In this document: piece after piece, positions 1 through 12,291 of the stretch
Layout: every line of letters starts with the position of its first letter
Numbering within the stretch: the first letter of the stretch is position 1
From: Muricea muricata
Taxonomy: Eukaryota > Cnidaria > Anthozoa > Malacalcyonacea > Plexauridae
Assembly: GCA_963855995.1 (NCBI GenBank)
Contig: OY979718.1
Coordinates: forward strand, 39,121,059 to 39,185,058
Length of the DNA: 64,000 nt
Direction of reading: 5' to 3'
Notes under the pieces: generated by a model
Database searches by the model: none
Told to the model about the DNA's origin: nothing
The model's input: only the letters and a program-made list of their open reading frames with translations
Position numbers and translations under genes: made by a program

Positions 1-91
1 CTAAACAGTGACATTACGGAAGTTGAAATGTTGAGTTAGATCAGTGAAAGTTAGAAGAAATTGAATTTTGCCAATTAATTTACATTGTTAA

Positions 92-569
92 GGGTCTTGT
101 CAGAAATTACAAAGAGGGAGGCGGTGGGGAAAGGGAGAAGGTCTTATTTTTTCAACCCTTCAAAAGGGTGGGTCTTTAAAAATCGAACCAATCAAAAGGG
201 AGTCATGAACATTTAAGCCATAGTTTTAATAAGGGAGGGTCGTAAAATGGGCCTTGATAATTCTAAAACAGATCGCCTTGATTATTGTATAAATAATACA
301 ATATCTAGTCCTCGTATAAATACAGATTGAGTGTTTAATAATAATAAATATTTTAGAGCATTGATATTTACCTAGAAGTTAAACAAAATATTATATGATA
401 TGCATGGATATGTATTTATTTCGCACAGAAGGAAAGGGAAGAGGTCATGAATTTTATGGGCATGGCCAAGGGAAGGATTACAACATTATAGTCATGCTCT
501 TCCTATAGCCAGTTTTCAACTCATTTCCTCGAGCTTCCATCCCTCCCCCTGGTAATTTCTGACAAAGCC
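92..569. mobile_element. TTAA-flanked inverted-repeat element (MITE-like)
   Basis: The two ends are inverted copies of about 20-30 bp: GTCTTGTCAGAAATTAC near the left end and GTAATTTCTGACAAAGCC at the right. TTAA lies immediately outside each end (88-91 and 570-573). TTAA target duplication is a piggyBac-type signature, so a non-autonomous piggyBac-like element is the natural reading. No transposase is visible. The interior is G-rich near the left end and C-rich near the right end, continuing the inverted symmetry imperfectly. Confidence 0.55.
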
Positions 570-573
570 TTAA

Positions 574-1502
574 TCAGAACTTGAAGAAATAGTTGACCTA
601 TTAACAATTTACAGCTATAGTTTGCAAATTTAACATTGTTAATCAGAACAAAAAAAAATAGTTGAACGTTAACCAACAAACAGCTATGATTAAAGGAAGT
701 GTTTATGATAGTAATTGTTATATAGCTTTCTTTTTGTGTTGTGTTGTGCTGTATATTTTATAATGCAGCATATTAAAGGTTTATGAACAATATCAAAAGT
801 ATCTTTTAACAACTGCAGAAGTCTTCATAACTCTTCTTACTGTCCATATAGGAAAAATGCGTTGTAAACACAACATTGGGAATGATTTTTCAATTGGCAG
901 TATATGTACCTCATAATGGCGTTCGTATTAATTGCCTTACTAATAAAATAAAAGCGCTTGGTCTAGAAAATATGCTCACCTTGCAATACAGTATAGGTTT
1001 TGCCCAGAGTATTGCGACTTCAATAGCATATTATACTGGGAGCAAAACATGCAAACAATCCTGACGGATCCCAACTAATTTTCCAAACCAATAAATAGAA
1101 TATATGGCCTATGCTTTGCGTACGTCAATGTCTCTTGGTTATGTCAAGAAGTTTATCTTGTAATAACTGAGTAACAACGCAATGGGAGATTTTACAATAA
1201 TTATATAGACCAATAATTCTAAAATAACTGCAAACATATCACGACTACGTTTATATTCGTTTAGTGAAAAAATCGCAAACCTTACATTTAATAGAATAGA
1301 GATGAAACAGAAATCGTCTTTTACGCTAAAAACAATAATTTGAAATCTTTAAACCTATTCGTATCCGGTATCTGTTATCCGGTATCCGGTATCCGCGTTT
1401 TCTACCATGCCATAATAATTGATAAAGACAATATTAGCTTTAGAGGAAAACCTGCATAAGGCCAAATGCAATTTTTCAACATGCCATTTTTTCTATTTGT
1501 AG
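574..1502. other. Non-coding stretch upstream of the RCE1 relic
   Basis: A roughly 70-bp tandem duplication is visible (about 572-635 and 641-700, both containing AATCAGAAC and a variant of TAGTTGA..AACAGCTAT). A short run of TATCCGG-type units lies at about 1370-1396. Missing 5' exons of the RCE1 relic could lie here, but none can be defended. Confidence 0.4.
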
Positions 1503-3224
1503 CGACTATCCTGCAACCATCAAGTGGCGATGCATCCAAGCACTGGTCTTCTGTCCGGTTGCAGCTTTCTTTGTTCAACTATTATTCAAAACATCACCAA
1601 ATGTAATAATTTCAAATAACATGTTTTAATCTGGTGTATAAGGAGGGCGTTGCATAGTGGTAGAATTAACCAATAAATATTTATATACAGGGTGTGTCAG
1701 TCTATCGATGGCTTGGGATTCACTTTGACAATGTTAGTGCTAGCAGCTCTACTTCCACTTCTCTTAACAATGGTATCTTCAATTACATTTTTAAAAGAAA
1801 TTGTCGTTGAAATTGATGAGCTTTTTTGATTGTCGTTGAAATAGTCTTCTTATGTTTCTAGACACTTTTTACTGGTCCATTAACCATGATGTTTTTGGCA
1901 AAAGAATTACCATTTATGTCAGGTTCGACTGCAATTCAACTGTGGTTATTTCTGAAGATCTCATGCACCAGATAGTGAATTTTAACCACCACAAAAATGC
2001 TTAGAAAACTATGAATGTGAGCACGATAATTGATAAAAAAGAAATTTAATTTAATGTTTGTTATGAGACTAATTGTTGAGTTTTAATGAGTTAGGAACAC
2101 AAATTAGGAAGCTTGAAAAAGTTGCTATCCAGTAGATAAGGTCATCTGAGATTCTTATGTAATATTTTTCAATGCAGGATTCTCTCTTTCTAAGCAGCGG
2201 ACAGGGAAAATTGGAAATGCACTGTGAAGGCCCTATGTGCCACACGGCACGAGGAGGACAAATAACAGATAACATGGACATGAAAAGCCTTGTAACTTGT
2301 TTTAAGTGTGTCTCTCAAGCAATTGTTTGTGTAAAACCTCCCTTTACAAATCACACTTTAATGCAATAGGTACAAATCACCTTTTTTAGGCTCCATTGAC
2401 AGAGGAATTTATTTACAGAGCTTGTATGGTTCCATTACTTGTCCCGTCAATGGGCGTGGTTGGGGCATTTTTCAATTGCCCTCTTTTGTTTGGAGTGGGT
2501 AATAAACAGTCTATGTATTTCAAATGATTCCTCAAATTTGAATCATATTATTGATGCGAAGTGTTTTTTTTCAGCTCATTTTCATCATACTATTGAACGA
2601 CTGCAAGCCAAGGAAAAGCTACTGAATGTTTGCTTAAGAACATGTTAGTCAAAGTGGATCTCTTTTGCAAACGTTATGCTCAAAAAATTTTATCAATAGT
2701 CATTTAATTTTTTCCATATGTTTTTAGTATTTTAATTTAGCTACACAACCCGATTTGGTATATGCTCAGCATTTATATTTGTCAGGACAGGTTAGTTTAT
2801 CTTGCATTGGAATTACAAGGAACTAAAAACAGTGATGTTTGGGTGGTACTCTTAACATGCCTGACCATGGCAGGAGTTAATCTTCAGTTGCGATAGAATC
2901 AACCCAACAATTTCTGTTAATTTATATAGGGCATTTAATTGGCTATTTATACGCCATAGTTTCTGCAACTTTATGGGAATTACAGATTTTGATCAAATCC
3001 CATACATAAAGTATCCAAAAGATCAGAATATGATTGATGATGAAACACAGTTATGGCAAAAGACCTTGAAACTGTCATATGTATGCTCAATACTATGCTC
3101 AATAATGTTTTTTTTTTATTTTTTAGTTGTTGCTGCAATGTTCATCATTGGCCTGTTATCTTTTCTAAGGTTTCTCAAGTCTCTAACGGATCCTACTCTC
3201 TACAACAATGTGTATTTCAGATAA
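1503..3224 (+). pseudogene. RCE1: RCE1-like CAAX prenyl protease 2, intron-containing and disrupted
   Basis: RCE1 is an ER-membrane protease that removes the last three residues of prenylated CAAX proteins. Exon-like blocks in order: 1503-1602 (DYPATIKWRC...), 1691-1772 (RWLGIHFDN then LLPLLLTM), from 1862 (LFTGPL), 2390-2498 (APLTEEFIYRACMVPLLVP, holding the family EE-R motif), 2575-2643 (AHFHHTIERL, the family histidine motif), 2728-2790 (FSYTTRFG...FVRTG) and 2930-3224 (HSFCNFMG...LTDPTLYNNVYFR, then stop). Splice sites and phases agree for 2390-2790. Disruptions: the 1691-1772 block is 82 nt and needs a one-base shift between LGIHFDN and LLPLLLTM. TAA at 2733-2735 replaces the expected Gln in FQFSYT. 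A second one-base shift falls just before HSFCNFMG (about 2957). The exon between LFTGPL and APLTEE was not found. Retained introns indicate a decayed or duplicated gene, not a retrocopy. Assembly error could explain the shifts but less easily the nonsense codon. Confidence 0.8.
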
Positions 3225-4038
3225 CTATGATTTAGAGTCTGATTACGATGTTCATCAGGCTTGTCAAACAAGGACGAGACTTAGAGGTGTGAGAGTTTTG
3301 CATGCGTGTTTTTCAACTCTTGTGCCCTGGTCAAACGTGGATGAGAGTTGGCTGAAATTGGAGTTTAAACAGCTACTGACGATTACCATGAATCTAAATC
3401 TCACGACTTGGTGGTCAAGGGAGCAAAAAGTCTCATCAAAGTTTGAACCAGCTCGTACTGTACTTTATGAGAATCGCTGAGCAGAGTTTGGGCGCTTATT
3501 ATGTGCAGGCAAATTGCCCGGAGGCCTGGGCGAGTTGGAAACTGAACATTGATGAAAACTAATGAGCGTAAGCCTTTGACCTTCTGCGCTTTTCAACTCG
3601 CTTAGCTAGTAACATGCCTCATACAGTCGTCATACAGTCGTCATACAGTCGTCATACAGTCGGGGCCAGGAGCCACTTACAATTTTTGCTGCGATTTATG
3701 ATGCATGTTAAACGAGGGAACTCATAGCGAATGTTCAGAGTGTACATATCTCACTTGTTTACTTCTATCAAAAGGAGAAAATTGCAAGAAAACTTGCAAG
3801 TGTAAACTCGCCTTAAAAAGTCAAATATCGTCTAATAAGAATGTAGTTAAGTTTATACAAACGGCCTCGCGTTGAAGTTTTAACAATGGAGTTTACTTGT
3901 CTAGCGTTATACGCGAGTTGAAGAATTTAAATTAAAGTCAACGTAATTGTGAACAATGGATAAGTTAGAAGTCTATTTACTATGCGAGGAGGCAAATGTG
4001 GCTAACATACGTTAAATATTTTATATTTAAACTCACGA
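3225..4038. other. Non-coding gap between two disrupted genes
   Basis: No coding signal. Phrases around the word GAGTTG suggest old dispersed repeats also related to about 4500-4670, but no clean element ends are seen. Confidence 0.35.
3619..3662. repeat. 11-bp tandem repeat, four perfect copies
   Basis: The unit TCATACAGTCG is repeated four times without interruption. It does not lie within a recognised gene. Confidence 0.9.
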
Positions 4039-5442
4039 TCAGCTGTAGAAATCAAAGCCATCATCATCGTCGTCGTTATTGTTGTCATTGCCGCCATGAC
4101 TAATTTGTAGATCAACTTCTGACTCGCTTCCAGAATGATTCCAGGAACCTAGAAGAAAGACATGTGTGTCAACACGAAACTGATGAAAGAGCAATTTTAA
4201 ACTATCTGTGGTTTAATCTGTTGCTTTCCAAATCACGTTTTAAGAAATGTTTGGTGCAAGTAATTGTTTCAACAACTTACAATAAGTCAGTAAATATCAA
4301 GTTATAAGTTTCTTGTACGTTTGCATGGTGAATACAATATACTTATTAAGCTTTGTGGAAACACCACGTAAATTTTTACTGGATAGCAGAAGGGTTACAC
4401 AAGACAGTTTTCTCACCCAGTGACTTTGTCCACCAGAAACGGCACGTGGACGTTTTTAGAGACCTTCACCCCACCCCCTCTCTTAGAAACGCCGCATTAT
4501 ATCCCCTCACTAATCGAACCCCTTCAAACGCGGATGTGAGTTGATAAAAGTTGATTTCAACTTCAATTTCAGCTAACCCTCGTCCTCGATTGGCTGATCA
4601 TACAAACTCTTGCTTGACTAGGGCACGAAAATTGAGTCAACTCTTATCAACTCGCTTCCTCGTTTGACTATAATTTTATGATATTAATTAACCTTCTAGA
4701 AAATCTCTTTCTAAGTCTTCATCCTCATCACTAACGTCGACTGCACTTAACGCGAATTCGACCGCAGATCAAAACCAGGAGTACTCCATTTTTGTACACC
4801 AAATGGTGCTGACATTGGTACAAAATATGGGCATCCCGGTTGTGAGAACAAACCAGGTGGTGTATTTTGTGGATACATCCATGCCCCACCATTGTACATT
4901 CTAGGATACCCAATGTCAGTCCCAGGATACTCTCTCTCTGAGAGAATCCCATTTCATCCCAAGAGAGATCTGTTGTTTCTCTAAAAGATCTAGGTTTATT
5001 TCTGGGAAATGTCATTCTTTCTCTTGGGGAGGACTGATTTCTATAACTATTCCTATCCCTGATAAGTCTCATTCTATCATTAGAATACCCCTTGATGTTC
5101 CTAAATGATTTCACTGTGTCCTTGGGATATTCACTGCAATTTCTATAAGATCCATTTCTATCCATAGAATGGTCCACTTCCTTTCTATTGCAAACTAAGT
5201 TTTCCTTAGAGTTTTCCATCCTGTCTCTAGGATGTTCTGATGAGCCTTGGTAATATCTGCTACTATCTGCAACAGAACGATATGGCGATCTTTCAAAATC
5301 AGTATGGCTATGAAAATTTCTGCTTGGTGTGGAATGCAACTCTTTGAACGTTTCCATGTGGTTGTTTTTTCATTTTTCTCCATTTCTTAACATCTTCAGT
5401 CCATTTAGGGTAAACTGACTTCACATACTTCATGAATTTATT
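4039..5442 (-). pseudogene. Two-exon gene 3' portion with one-base frameshifts, unrecognised
   Basis: The upstream exon runs 5442 to 4693: acceptor CCGCAG before AATAAATTC, donor GAAG/GTTAAT. The final exon is 4148 to 4039: acceptor TTCTAG, ending ...DDDDDGFDFYS and stop. Junction phase is consistent (1/2). The protein starts NKFMKYVKSVYPKWTEDVKKW, continues through about 110 residues rich in Arg, Ser, Asn and charged residues with loose RDRxxSYRN-type repeats, then a Pro/Tyr/Gly stretch (YPRMYNGGAWMYPQNTPPG), then an acidic tail. Following it needs one-base shifts in the A-run near 5375, between SQRES and YPGTD near 4935, and at CGTTAAGT near 4757. Charged and RS-like composition suggests a nuclear or RNA-related protein, which is only inference. 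Its 5' part may have been displaced by the Penelope palindrome beginning about 20 bp upstream. Pseudogene or assembly indels cannot be separated here. Confidence 0.55.
4149..4692 (-). other. Probable intron of the disrupted 4-5.4 kb gene
   Basis: Bounded by a GT donor (complement of 4687-4692, GTTAAT) and a pyrimidine-rich TTCTAG acceptor (complement of 4149 onward). The sequence includes phrases resembling the repeat at about 3300-3600. No internal coding signal. Confidence 0.5.
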
Positions 5443-5679
5443 CTGCGGAAAAAGTAGTTTTGTCACAAATGAAAGCGATAATGAATTAATTTTATTTGAA
5501 CGACGTTTCGATGTCATCTTTACATAATTTTCAAGTTCATTTAAAGTTCGTTACTACTAGTGTGTTTATATGGCGAGTTCATGATTGCGTAAGCAAATAT
5601 TACATGAAAAAGGCGCGTGCAACTAAAACGCGGCAAAATAAAAGGCTTTAGGAATTACAATTATACTCTACAATTATAT

Positions 5680-6108
<429 letters not shown>

Positions 6109-6749
6109 AATTAGTAATTAAACACATACATAACATAAAAACATGCCAAACTATTAAATGTTTTGTTTGAACAAATACTTTAGCCTGAATCGAGTCAGAT
6201 TGTGTGTTGAGACTGGGCTTGTTTTGTTTAATGTACAGCATCTCATACAGTAAGCAATCATACTTTCCCTGACACTTCCTTAAAACTGAGAAACAGTTTA
6301 CGATCTTTTCAGCATCCTCACCATGCTTTTCTTTCACATGTCTCCCTATCGCTGAATTACGGTGTTCGTTCGATGCGTTGGTGTAGATAGCGGCTCGTGT
6401 ATCCGATATAATCCGCGTCGCACAAATCACATTCAAATTTGTAGACAACGTTTTGTTTGTTGACTAACGGTGGTTTAACTTCGGAAACAGTGAGGTCCTT
6501 TCCAATTTTTCGACTTGTATAAACGGGTTGGATTTTCGTACCGATTACATTCGAAAGGTTTGCTAGTTGTTTCTTGACATCATCGGCTGATTTCTGGTCC
6601 TTGAAAGGCAAGGCAATTCGCAGAACTTTCTGTTTGCTGGATTCTGGATCTTGGTTGGTTGCTTTGTACTGTTGATCAATGAAGGTTGAAATAACTGAGT
6701 CAACCAGGCACGGAGGGTATTTGATTGAAGACGCTCTTTGATCGACTTA

Positions 6750-7548
6750 AATACCCCCGCGCCTGGTTGACTCAGTTATTTCAACCTTCATTGATCAACA
6801 GTACAAAGCAACCAACCAAGATCCAGAATCCAGCAAACAGAAAGTTCTGCGAATTGCCTTGCCTTTCAAGGACCAGAAATCAGCCGTTGATATCAAGAAA
6901 CAACTAGCAAACCTGCCGAATGTAATCGGTACGAAAATCCAACCCGTTTATACAAGTCGAAAAATTGGAAAGGACCTCGCTGTTTCCGAAGTTAAACCAC
7001 CGTGAGTCAACAAACAAAACGTTGTCTACAAATTTGAATGTGATCTGTGCGACGCGGATTATATCGGATACACGAGCCAACATCTACACCAACGCATCGA
7101 CGAACACCGTAATTCAGCGATAGGGAGACATGTGAAAGAAAAGGATGGTGAGGATGCTGAAAAGATCGTAAACTGTTTCTCAGTTTTAAGGAAGTGTCAG
7201 GGAAAGTATGATTGCTTACTGTATGAGATGCTGTACATTAAACAACACAAGCCCAGTCTCAACACACAGTTTGTATGTTATGTATGTGTTTAATTACTAA
7301 TTTATATATATATATACGTATATATGTAACATAATTGTAGAGTATAATTGTAATTCCTAAAGCCTTTTATTTTGCTGCGTTTTAGTTGCACGCGCCCTTT
7401 TCATGTAATTATTTCCTTACGCAATCATGAACTCGCCATATGAACACACTAGTAGTAACGAATTTTAAATGAACTTGAAAATGATGTAAAGATGACATCG
7501 AAACGTCGTCCAAATAAAATTAATTTATTATCGCTTTCATTTGTGACA
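6750..7548 (+). mobile_element. Penelope-like element 3' end, right arm of palindrome
   Basis: A near-identical inverted copy of 5463-6720, separated from it by about 30 bp. It encodes the same C-terminal region on the + strand to about 7283 ([33 protein letters not shown]). The nuclease frame is uninterrupted where the left arm has its extra base, but TGA replaces a Leu codon just before VNKQNVVY. The 3' flank keeps only a short TATATA tract, so the left-arm expansion is derived. Inverted partial copies are typical of Penelope-like insertions. Confidence 0.8.
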
Positions 7549-8284
7549 AAATGTATGTCGAAAGCTTTCCTAAGGAAAAAGTAGTGTTTAATAAATTTGG
7601 ATATTCAGCTATATAGATCAACATGGGGTGCTTTAGTAGTCTTATTAAGCCTGGTTCACACGATGAAGTAAGCATAAGGTTAGCACAAGCACAATAGTGA
7701 CGTTCACACATATAAATAAGTTGCTTGTGCTTGCGCTTACTATGCTTATTTCATCATGTGAAACAGGCTTTACTTTATATGAATTTTTTTTGGGCCCACC
7801 CTGACTGGCTTGATCTATATATATGTAAAAGAAGAGCCCGGACTTTGAGGCAATCAAACCCTTCCAGGGCAGATAAAAAACAGCATGCCCACTGTATGTT
7901 ATTATTATATATTATTAATATATAAGCCAATTTATAATATCCGGATTATAAATTAAAGTTAATGGAGAAATGCTGTTAGCATTGTTCAAAGTTCTTACAT
8001 TTGTTGGAGATTGTCCAAGTGCGGGGAATTTCACGTCGTGCGCAATTGTCAGTCATTAACCTAATGCATCAGCGATCACGCGCTGTGCACGATGCAAACA
8101 TGTGCGCATCATGTCAAATGTAATCCTACAACTAACAAACCGACAATATTGTCTTTGTTGACATTGATCAACCAATAGAAATAGTTTCCGTAGGATATAA
8201 ACGGATGAGGCGCATTTATTAGGTATCAATTTGTTCTAAACTTGAGAGAGATACGATAGGGAGCACGAAATTGTTTCCCCACCC
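7549..8284. other. Non-coding stretch with local inverted repeat
   Basis: At about 7650-7770 the phrases TTCACACGATGAAGTAAGCATAAG and GCTTACTATGCTTATTTCATCATGTGAA form an imperfect inverted pair, suggesting a small MITE of about 120 bp. Nothing else is recognised. Confidence 0.4.
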
Positions 8285-8909
8285 ACCCACCTCATCAGGA
8301 CTAACAACGGACAAGAACAATCTGAAAATGGACATTGGAATATGTACACAGACATCGCATTATTTATTGTAAATACAATCCATGCAAGTTCTAGGAACTG
8401 TCCAAAGGGATTGTAACCTCTTGGATAGGTTAATGTTATGGGGGATTGTAACCCCTCTAACATTGCCTGACGGGGATTGTAACCCTAAGGGCTCCAGTCA
8501 CCTAGCGGGCATATATACACCCCGCTAGGTAATCCATCTCATCGGAATTAACAACGGAGAGGAACAATCGGAAATGGACATTGGAAGATGCACACAGACA
8601 ATGTAATATAATTTAGTAGTCTATCTGAAATTATGAGGGATTTGTTATTTGGATTTGGTTTTACTTCAATATGAATAAAATTTTGGTCTTGGGGTTGAAG
8701 TGCTCCTAAAGATCACTTTCTGGCCATAGACTCACATTATGTATCGTAAATATATATTCCATACAAGTTCTAGGAACTGTCCAAGGGGATTGTAACCCCT
8801 TAGACAGGTTAATGTTATGGGGGATTGTAACCCCTCTAACATTGCCTGATGGGGATTGTAACCCAAGGCATCCAGTCGCCTAGCGGGCATATATACACCC
8901 CGCTAGGTT
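8285..8909. repeat. Tandem duplication of a 240-bp module with GC-rich hairpin
   Basis: Two copies (about 8285-8521 and 8537-8909) share, in order: ACTAACAACGGA or AATTAACAACGGA; AATGGACATTGGAA; TAGGAACTGTCCAA; several GATTGTAACC phrases; and an end hairpin CTAGCGGGCATATATACACC / CCGCTAGG. The second copy has about 110 extra bases (roughly 8620-8735). The GATTGTAACC phrase recurs three or four times per copy. No coding frame is supported. Confidence 0.75.
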
Positions 8910-9590
8910 ATACAAGCTTGCATATCTATGAGTCTATGATAACACTAACAATGCTATGTAATTAATTTTTTACTACCGGAGTACTTCACCCTCAACGACC
9001 CATCTCTCCCACACAATTACTTGTTTGTCTGTTTTGTTGTCGTAGCGGTCAAATCAAAAGCTTCGATACATTAATACTACAATACCTAAAATGTATTAAT
9101 GCTACCACAAGAAGCAATCAATTTAGGGTTTGCTTGTGCAGCATATGCATGTGTTAAACAGGGTGAACAAAGCTGGAAACATACAGTACATGCACATTTA
9201 TGATATGTGACACCTTTGATGCAATCATGAAAAATGTAAAGCCAGATTCTGTTCCTCAATTGCTCAAAGGCTATGAAAAGTGTTTTAATTAGAACATTTA
9301 GTGATGGAGATTTCACTCTTATAGTATAGACTGCTGCATAAGGCTACCGAAGAAGAATACATTGATCTATGTGCATCCATCTACACCAGAAATTTGGTAC
9401 TTTGGTTTGCTTGTATATTTGTTATATCATATCTATAAATTATCACACGAGGGGCCAGCTGAGATCAAATTTTTTGCTAGAGGGATATCGTAACGAGAGC
9501 TATAAAACTGATATTACCGTGCCTCAAATGTGATAACCTATTTTTATCACATACTTGTGCCTTTATCTGGGCGATAACCACTGAGCTTTA
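8910..9590. other. Non-coding stretch
   Basis: No coding, RNA or repeat signal that I can defend. GATAACCTATTTTTATCAC near 9531-9550 is a minor hairpin. Confidence 0.3.
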
Positions 9591-9596
9591 CTAATA

Positions 9597-10362
9597 GAGA
9601 GCTTTAGCAGCGACTACGAGTACGACTACGAGTACGAGATTCGTCATTTTTGCGCCAAGCGCACGTCATATGCTTACGCCATCTCGTACTGACGAGAAAA
9701 AGTCGTAGCCGTCGCTCATTTGAGTACGACATTTTGCTGAAAACTCGTAGTCCTCACTACGACTTTTTAAATACCATTAAAAGTTAGTTTACGTTGCTCA
9801 TCTTCAAGAGTAATTTGTGGAAATATTTATCACGGCCTTAGACGTTTATCCAGTACCTTTTTTCAAGCGGTAGCATACGTTATAACGGGAAATTTTGAGC
9901 TGCACGTTGTCACTAAATTAGCTATCCTGGATGTATGATATGTCAACAAACATTGCGAACTACATCGCGAAATTGTAGTTTCTGTGTGATATATGGCTTT
10001 GTGATTTACTATGTTATGAAGAACATATCCTAGAAAATTTAAAACTCTAGGTAAGTTCTGAAATCTACAGCATTTAAATGCAAGTGGAATTGCGACCAAA
10101 TAATAAATATTATTTGGTTTGTTTAATTGTTTTTAACACGATTTATTTAAAATTTATTTGAAATTAATTGTTCTTCGTAAAAGCAGCTAGATTTTGTGAA
10201 GGGTTTTCGGTTACATAAAATGTACTTTGTAGAAACTATATTTCTTGTCGTTTGTTTTTCTGCTAAAGGAACATTCGAACAGAAACGACAACGACTACAA
10301 CTTCTGCACACGCCATCAAATCTCGTACTCGTAGTCGTACTCGTAGTCGCTGCTAAAGCTCC
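9597..10362. mobile_element. Non-autonomous DNA transposon with long terminal inverted repeats
   Basis: The left end reads GAGCTTTAGCAGCGACTACG, then GAGTACGACTACGAGTACGA. The right end is its complement over about 42 bp. CTAATA flanks both sides (9591-9596 and 10363-10368) as the likely target duplication. Shorter GAGTACGAC and CTCGTAGTC phrases recur inside both ends, resembling subterminal motifs. No transposase frame is seen. Confidence 0.8.
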
Positions 10363-10444
10363 CTAATATATCTGGAGGAGCGGCTCCCATACTTGCTTCA
10401 GTAACCAGAGTGTCGCCAAAAAGATGGCGGATTTCGGCCTCTGC

Positions 10445-11383
10445 CAGTGAACTCTAATACAACTGGAACGATAACTCCTATGTTTTCGTCCTATGATCGG
10501 ATGAAGCCAAATTTGAAGCAAAAGGCGGGAACCGCGCGGGGAAAATGGCTTGTTCGAAAGGACTGGGGAAATTAACGAGGAGTGAAAAGTTTGTTTTTGA
10601 GCGAAAATATACATGAAAATGAGAATTTTCATCACAAGACTTCAATTTTAAAGATTCGATCCTGGTTTTCTGGATAAACCTGACTGTTCTACACTTAGTT
10701 ACGGAAAAAATTAAGGGGTATCAGTTTTTTACTCTGGAAAATGACGAAAGTTTCAACGTGCCGAAGCAAACTGCGAAGCAAACTGCGAAGCAAACTACGC
10801 TCTTCAACTCAAGAATATATTGCTTTAAAACATTTCAACACTTCCAAAACTTATCTTGTGCTAAAGTCCAGGTATCGTTGTTTATTTTGAGCTTTTAGTC
10901 TTTGCTGTAGCCCTTCTAAAACGTGAGTAAATCGAGGTTTTCAAAGTGGTGTATTTGTATGGTTGATTTAAAAATACGTATAAAACTTATATTTTTCGTC
11001 AGATAGCATTAGTTTTAAAGCTTTAAACTTCGGTTACGGATAGTTCTTGGCAGCCTCTTCCATCTAACGGTTAAAACTCGAAAGGTATCAGTTGTTTAAA
11101 AAAGATATTTCGTGACAAAGTTTTCGCCGAAACTGTTTTTCATTTTTAACAGCCAAAAATATTTTAAAATCTTACTCGAGGTCCTAGAAAGTTGAGGTAC
11201 ATGAAATTTCAATCTATCTAGAAAATATTTAGCACCTAACTGGCTCTAAAACACGAAGTTAAAGGGTCTAAAAGAGCTTTTGAAAATAGGTCATATTTTT
11301 GTGGCTTGGCCTTTATGGCGGCATTCAATTTGGCTTCAAAGATGGCGGCCAAGTTATCGTTCCAGTCTTTTTTGAGTTCACTG
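10445..11383. mobile_element. hAT-like non-autonomous element (8-bp target duplication)
   Basis: Perfect 8-bp duplications GCCTCTGC flank the element (10437-10444 and 11384-11391). The ends begin CAGTGAACTC and close GAGTTCACTG, with imperfect inverted similarity continuing about 80 bp inward (GGAACGATAACT and AGTTATCGTTCC; AAGCCAAATTTGAA and TTCAATTTGGCTT). An 8-bp duplication with CA..TG ends is the hAT hallmark. No transposase is present. Confidence 0.8.
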
Positions 11384-11391
11384 GCCTCTGC

Positions 11392-11747
11392 TTACGCCAG
11401 ATCCAGGCCAAATGGTTCCTCAGCCTAAAGGTATTTGCCACTGACTAGGCTCAATTGTAAAGCAGGCTCATCTTTTACACCCCCCTTTTGGTTTTTTTTT
11501 CAAAATTTTGTTTTGTCTTTTAGTTTTCGCTATAAATTTTGGGGTTTTAAAAGCTTTTTTCACGTTTGCTGGACGCTTCACCAACTTTTGAAAAACATGC
11601 GCAAATTTTACAAGTTATCGCGGCCAGGAAAGAACAAAAAACCTCGAAATATATTGGCAAAACCAATATTTCAAGGGACAATTAGGTTGGTATAAAACCG
11701 AAGAATTTTGCAGTTTATATTCACAAGGAAAAAACAAAATATTTCCA
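11392..11747. other. Spacer between two hAT-like elements
   Basis: AT-rich, with an open frame on + at 11435-11695 that has no recognisable domain and composition typical of AT-rich non-coding DNA. Not called as a gene. Confidence 0.3.
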
Positions 11748-11755
11748 GTTAAAAT

Positions 11756-12291
11756 CAGGGATGCAAAATCTTCTTATATTATTTCTTCTTATATCTTCTT
11801 ATATTATTTTAAGAAGATTTTAATTTGGATGAAAATTCTTCTTATATTTTCTTACAAAATAAACATTCAATGAAAATGTTTTAACACTTTCTCATCTCAA
11901 TTTCTCAAGTATTGTATTAAACTCATAGTAATTTTCTATCTGCCATTTTAAAATGGAAGTGGACAATGACTAAAAAATAGTTCTTCAAGATTTCAGACGA
12001 CCCCTGTTACTTGTACATTTTAGGTTTTAAGACATAACAAATAAACAGTAAATTCATTAGTGCTTAAGTTTTTTATTCAATAAGTTTTCAAAAGGGATTT
12101 CTAGTTGTCAATGTCACAATTTCTGTTGTTAGGTTATGGTAATAGGATAAAGGTTCGATGTAAATTTATTACGTCATCACATTCTTGTTTTAAAGTCAAA
12201 AATCTTCTTATATTGTCTTAAATCTTCTTATAATGGTTATAATAATTAAGAAGATTTTTGTTTTGAAAAAATCTTCTTATAATCATCCCTG
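11756..12291. mobile_element. hAT-like MITE with CAGGGATG ends
   Basis: Target duplication GTTAAAAT (8 bp) at 11748-11755 and 12292-12299. Terminal inverted repeat CAGGGATG / CATCCCTG. Next to each end lie several ATCTTCTTATA-type units in inverted arrangement, resembling subterminal repeats. A partial inverted relative sits at about 31927-32095. Confidence 0.85.

Noticed and set aside
2172-2369. Open frame 2172-2369 as the missing RCE1 exon
   Set aside because: Its sequence (DSLFLSSGQGKLEMHCEG..) has no resemblance to the RCE1 segment expected between LFTGPL and APLTEE.
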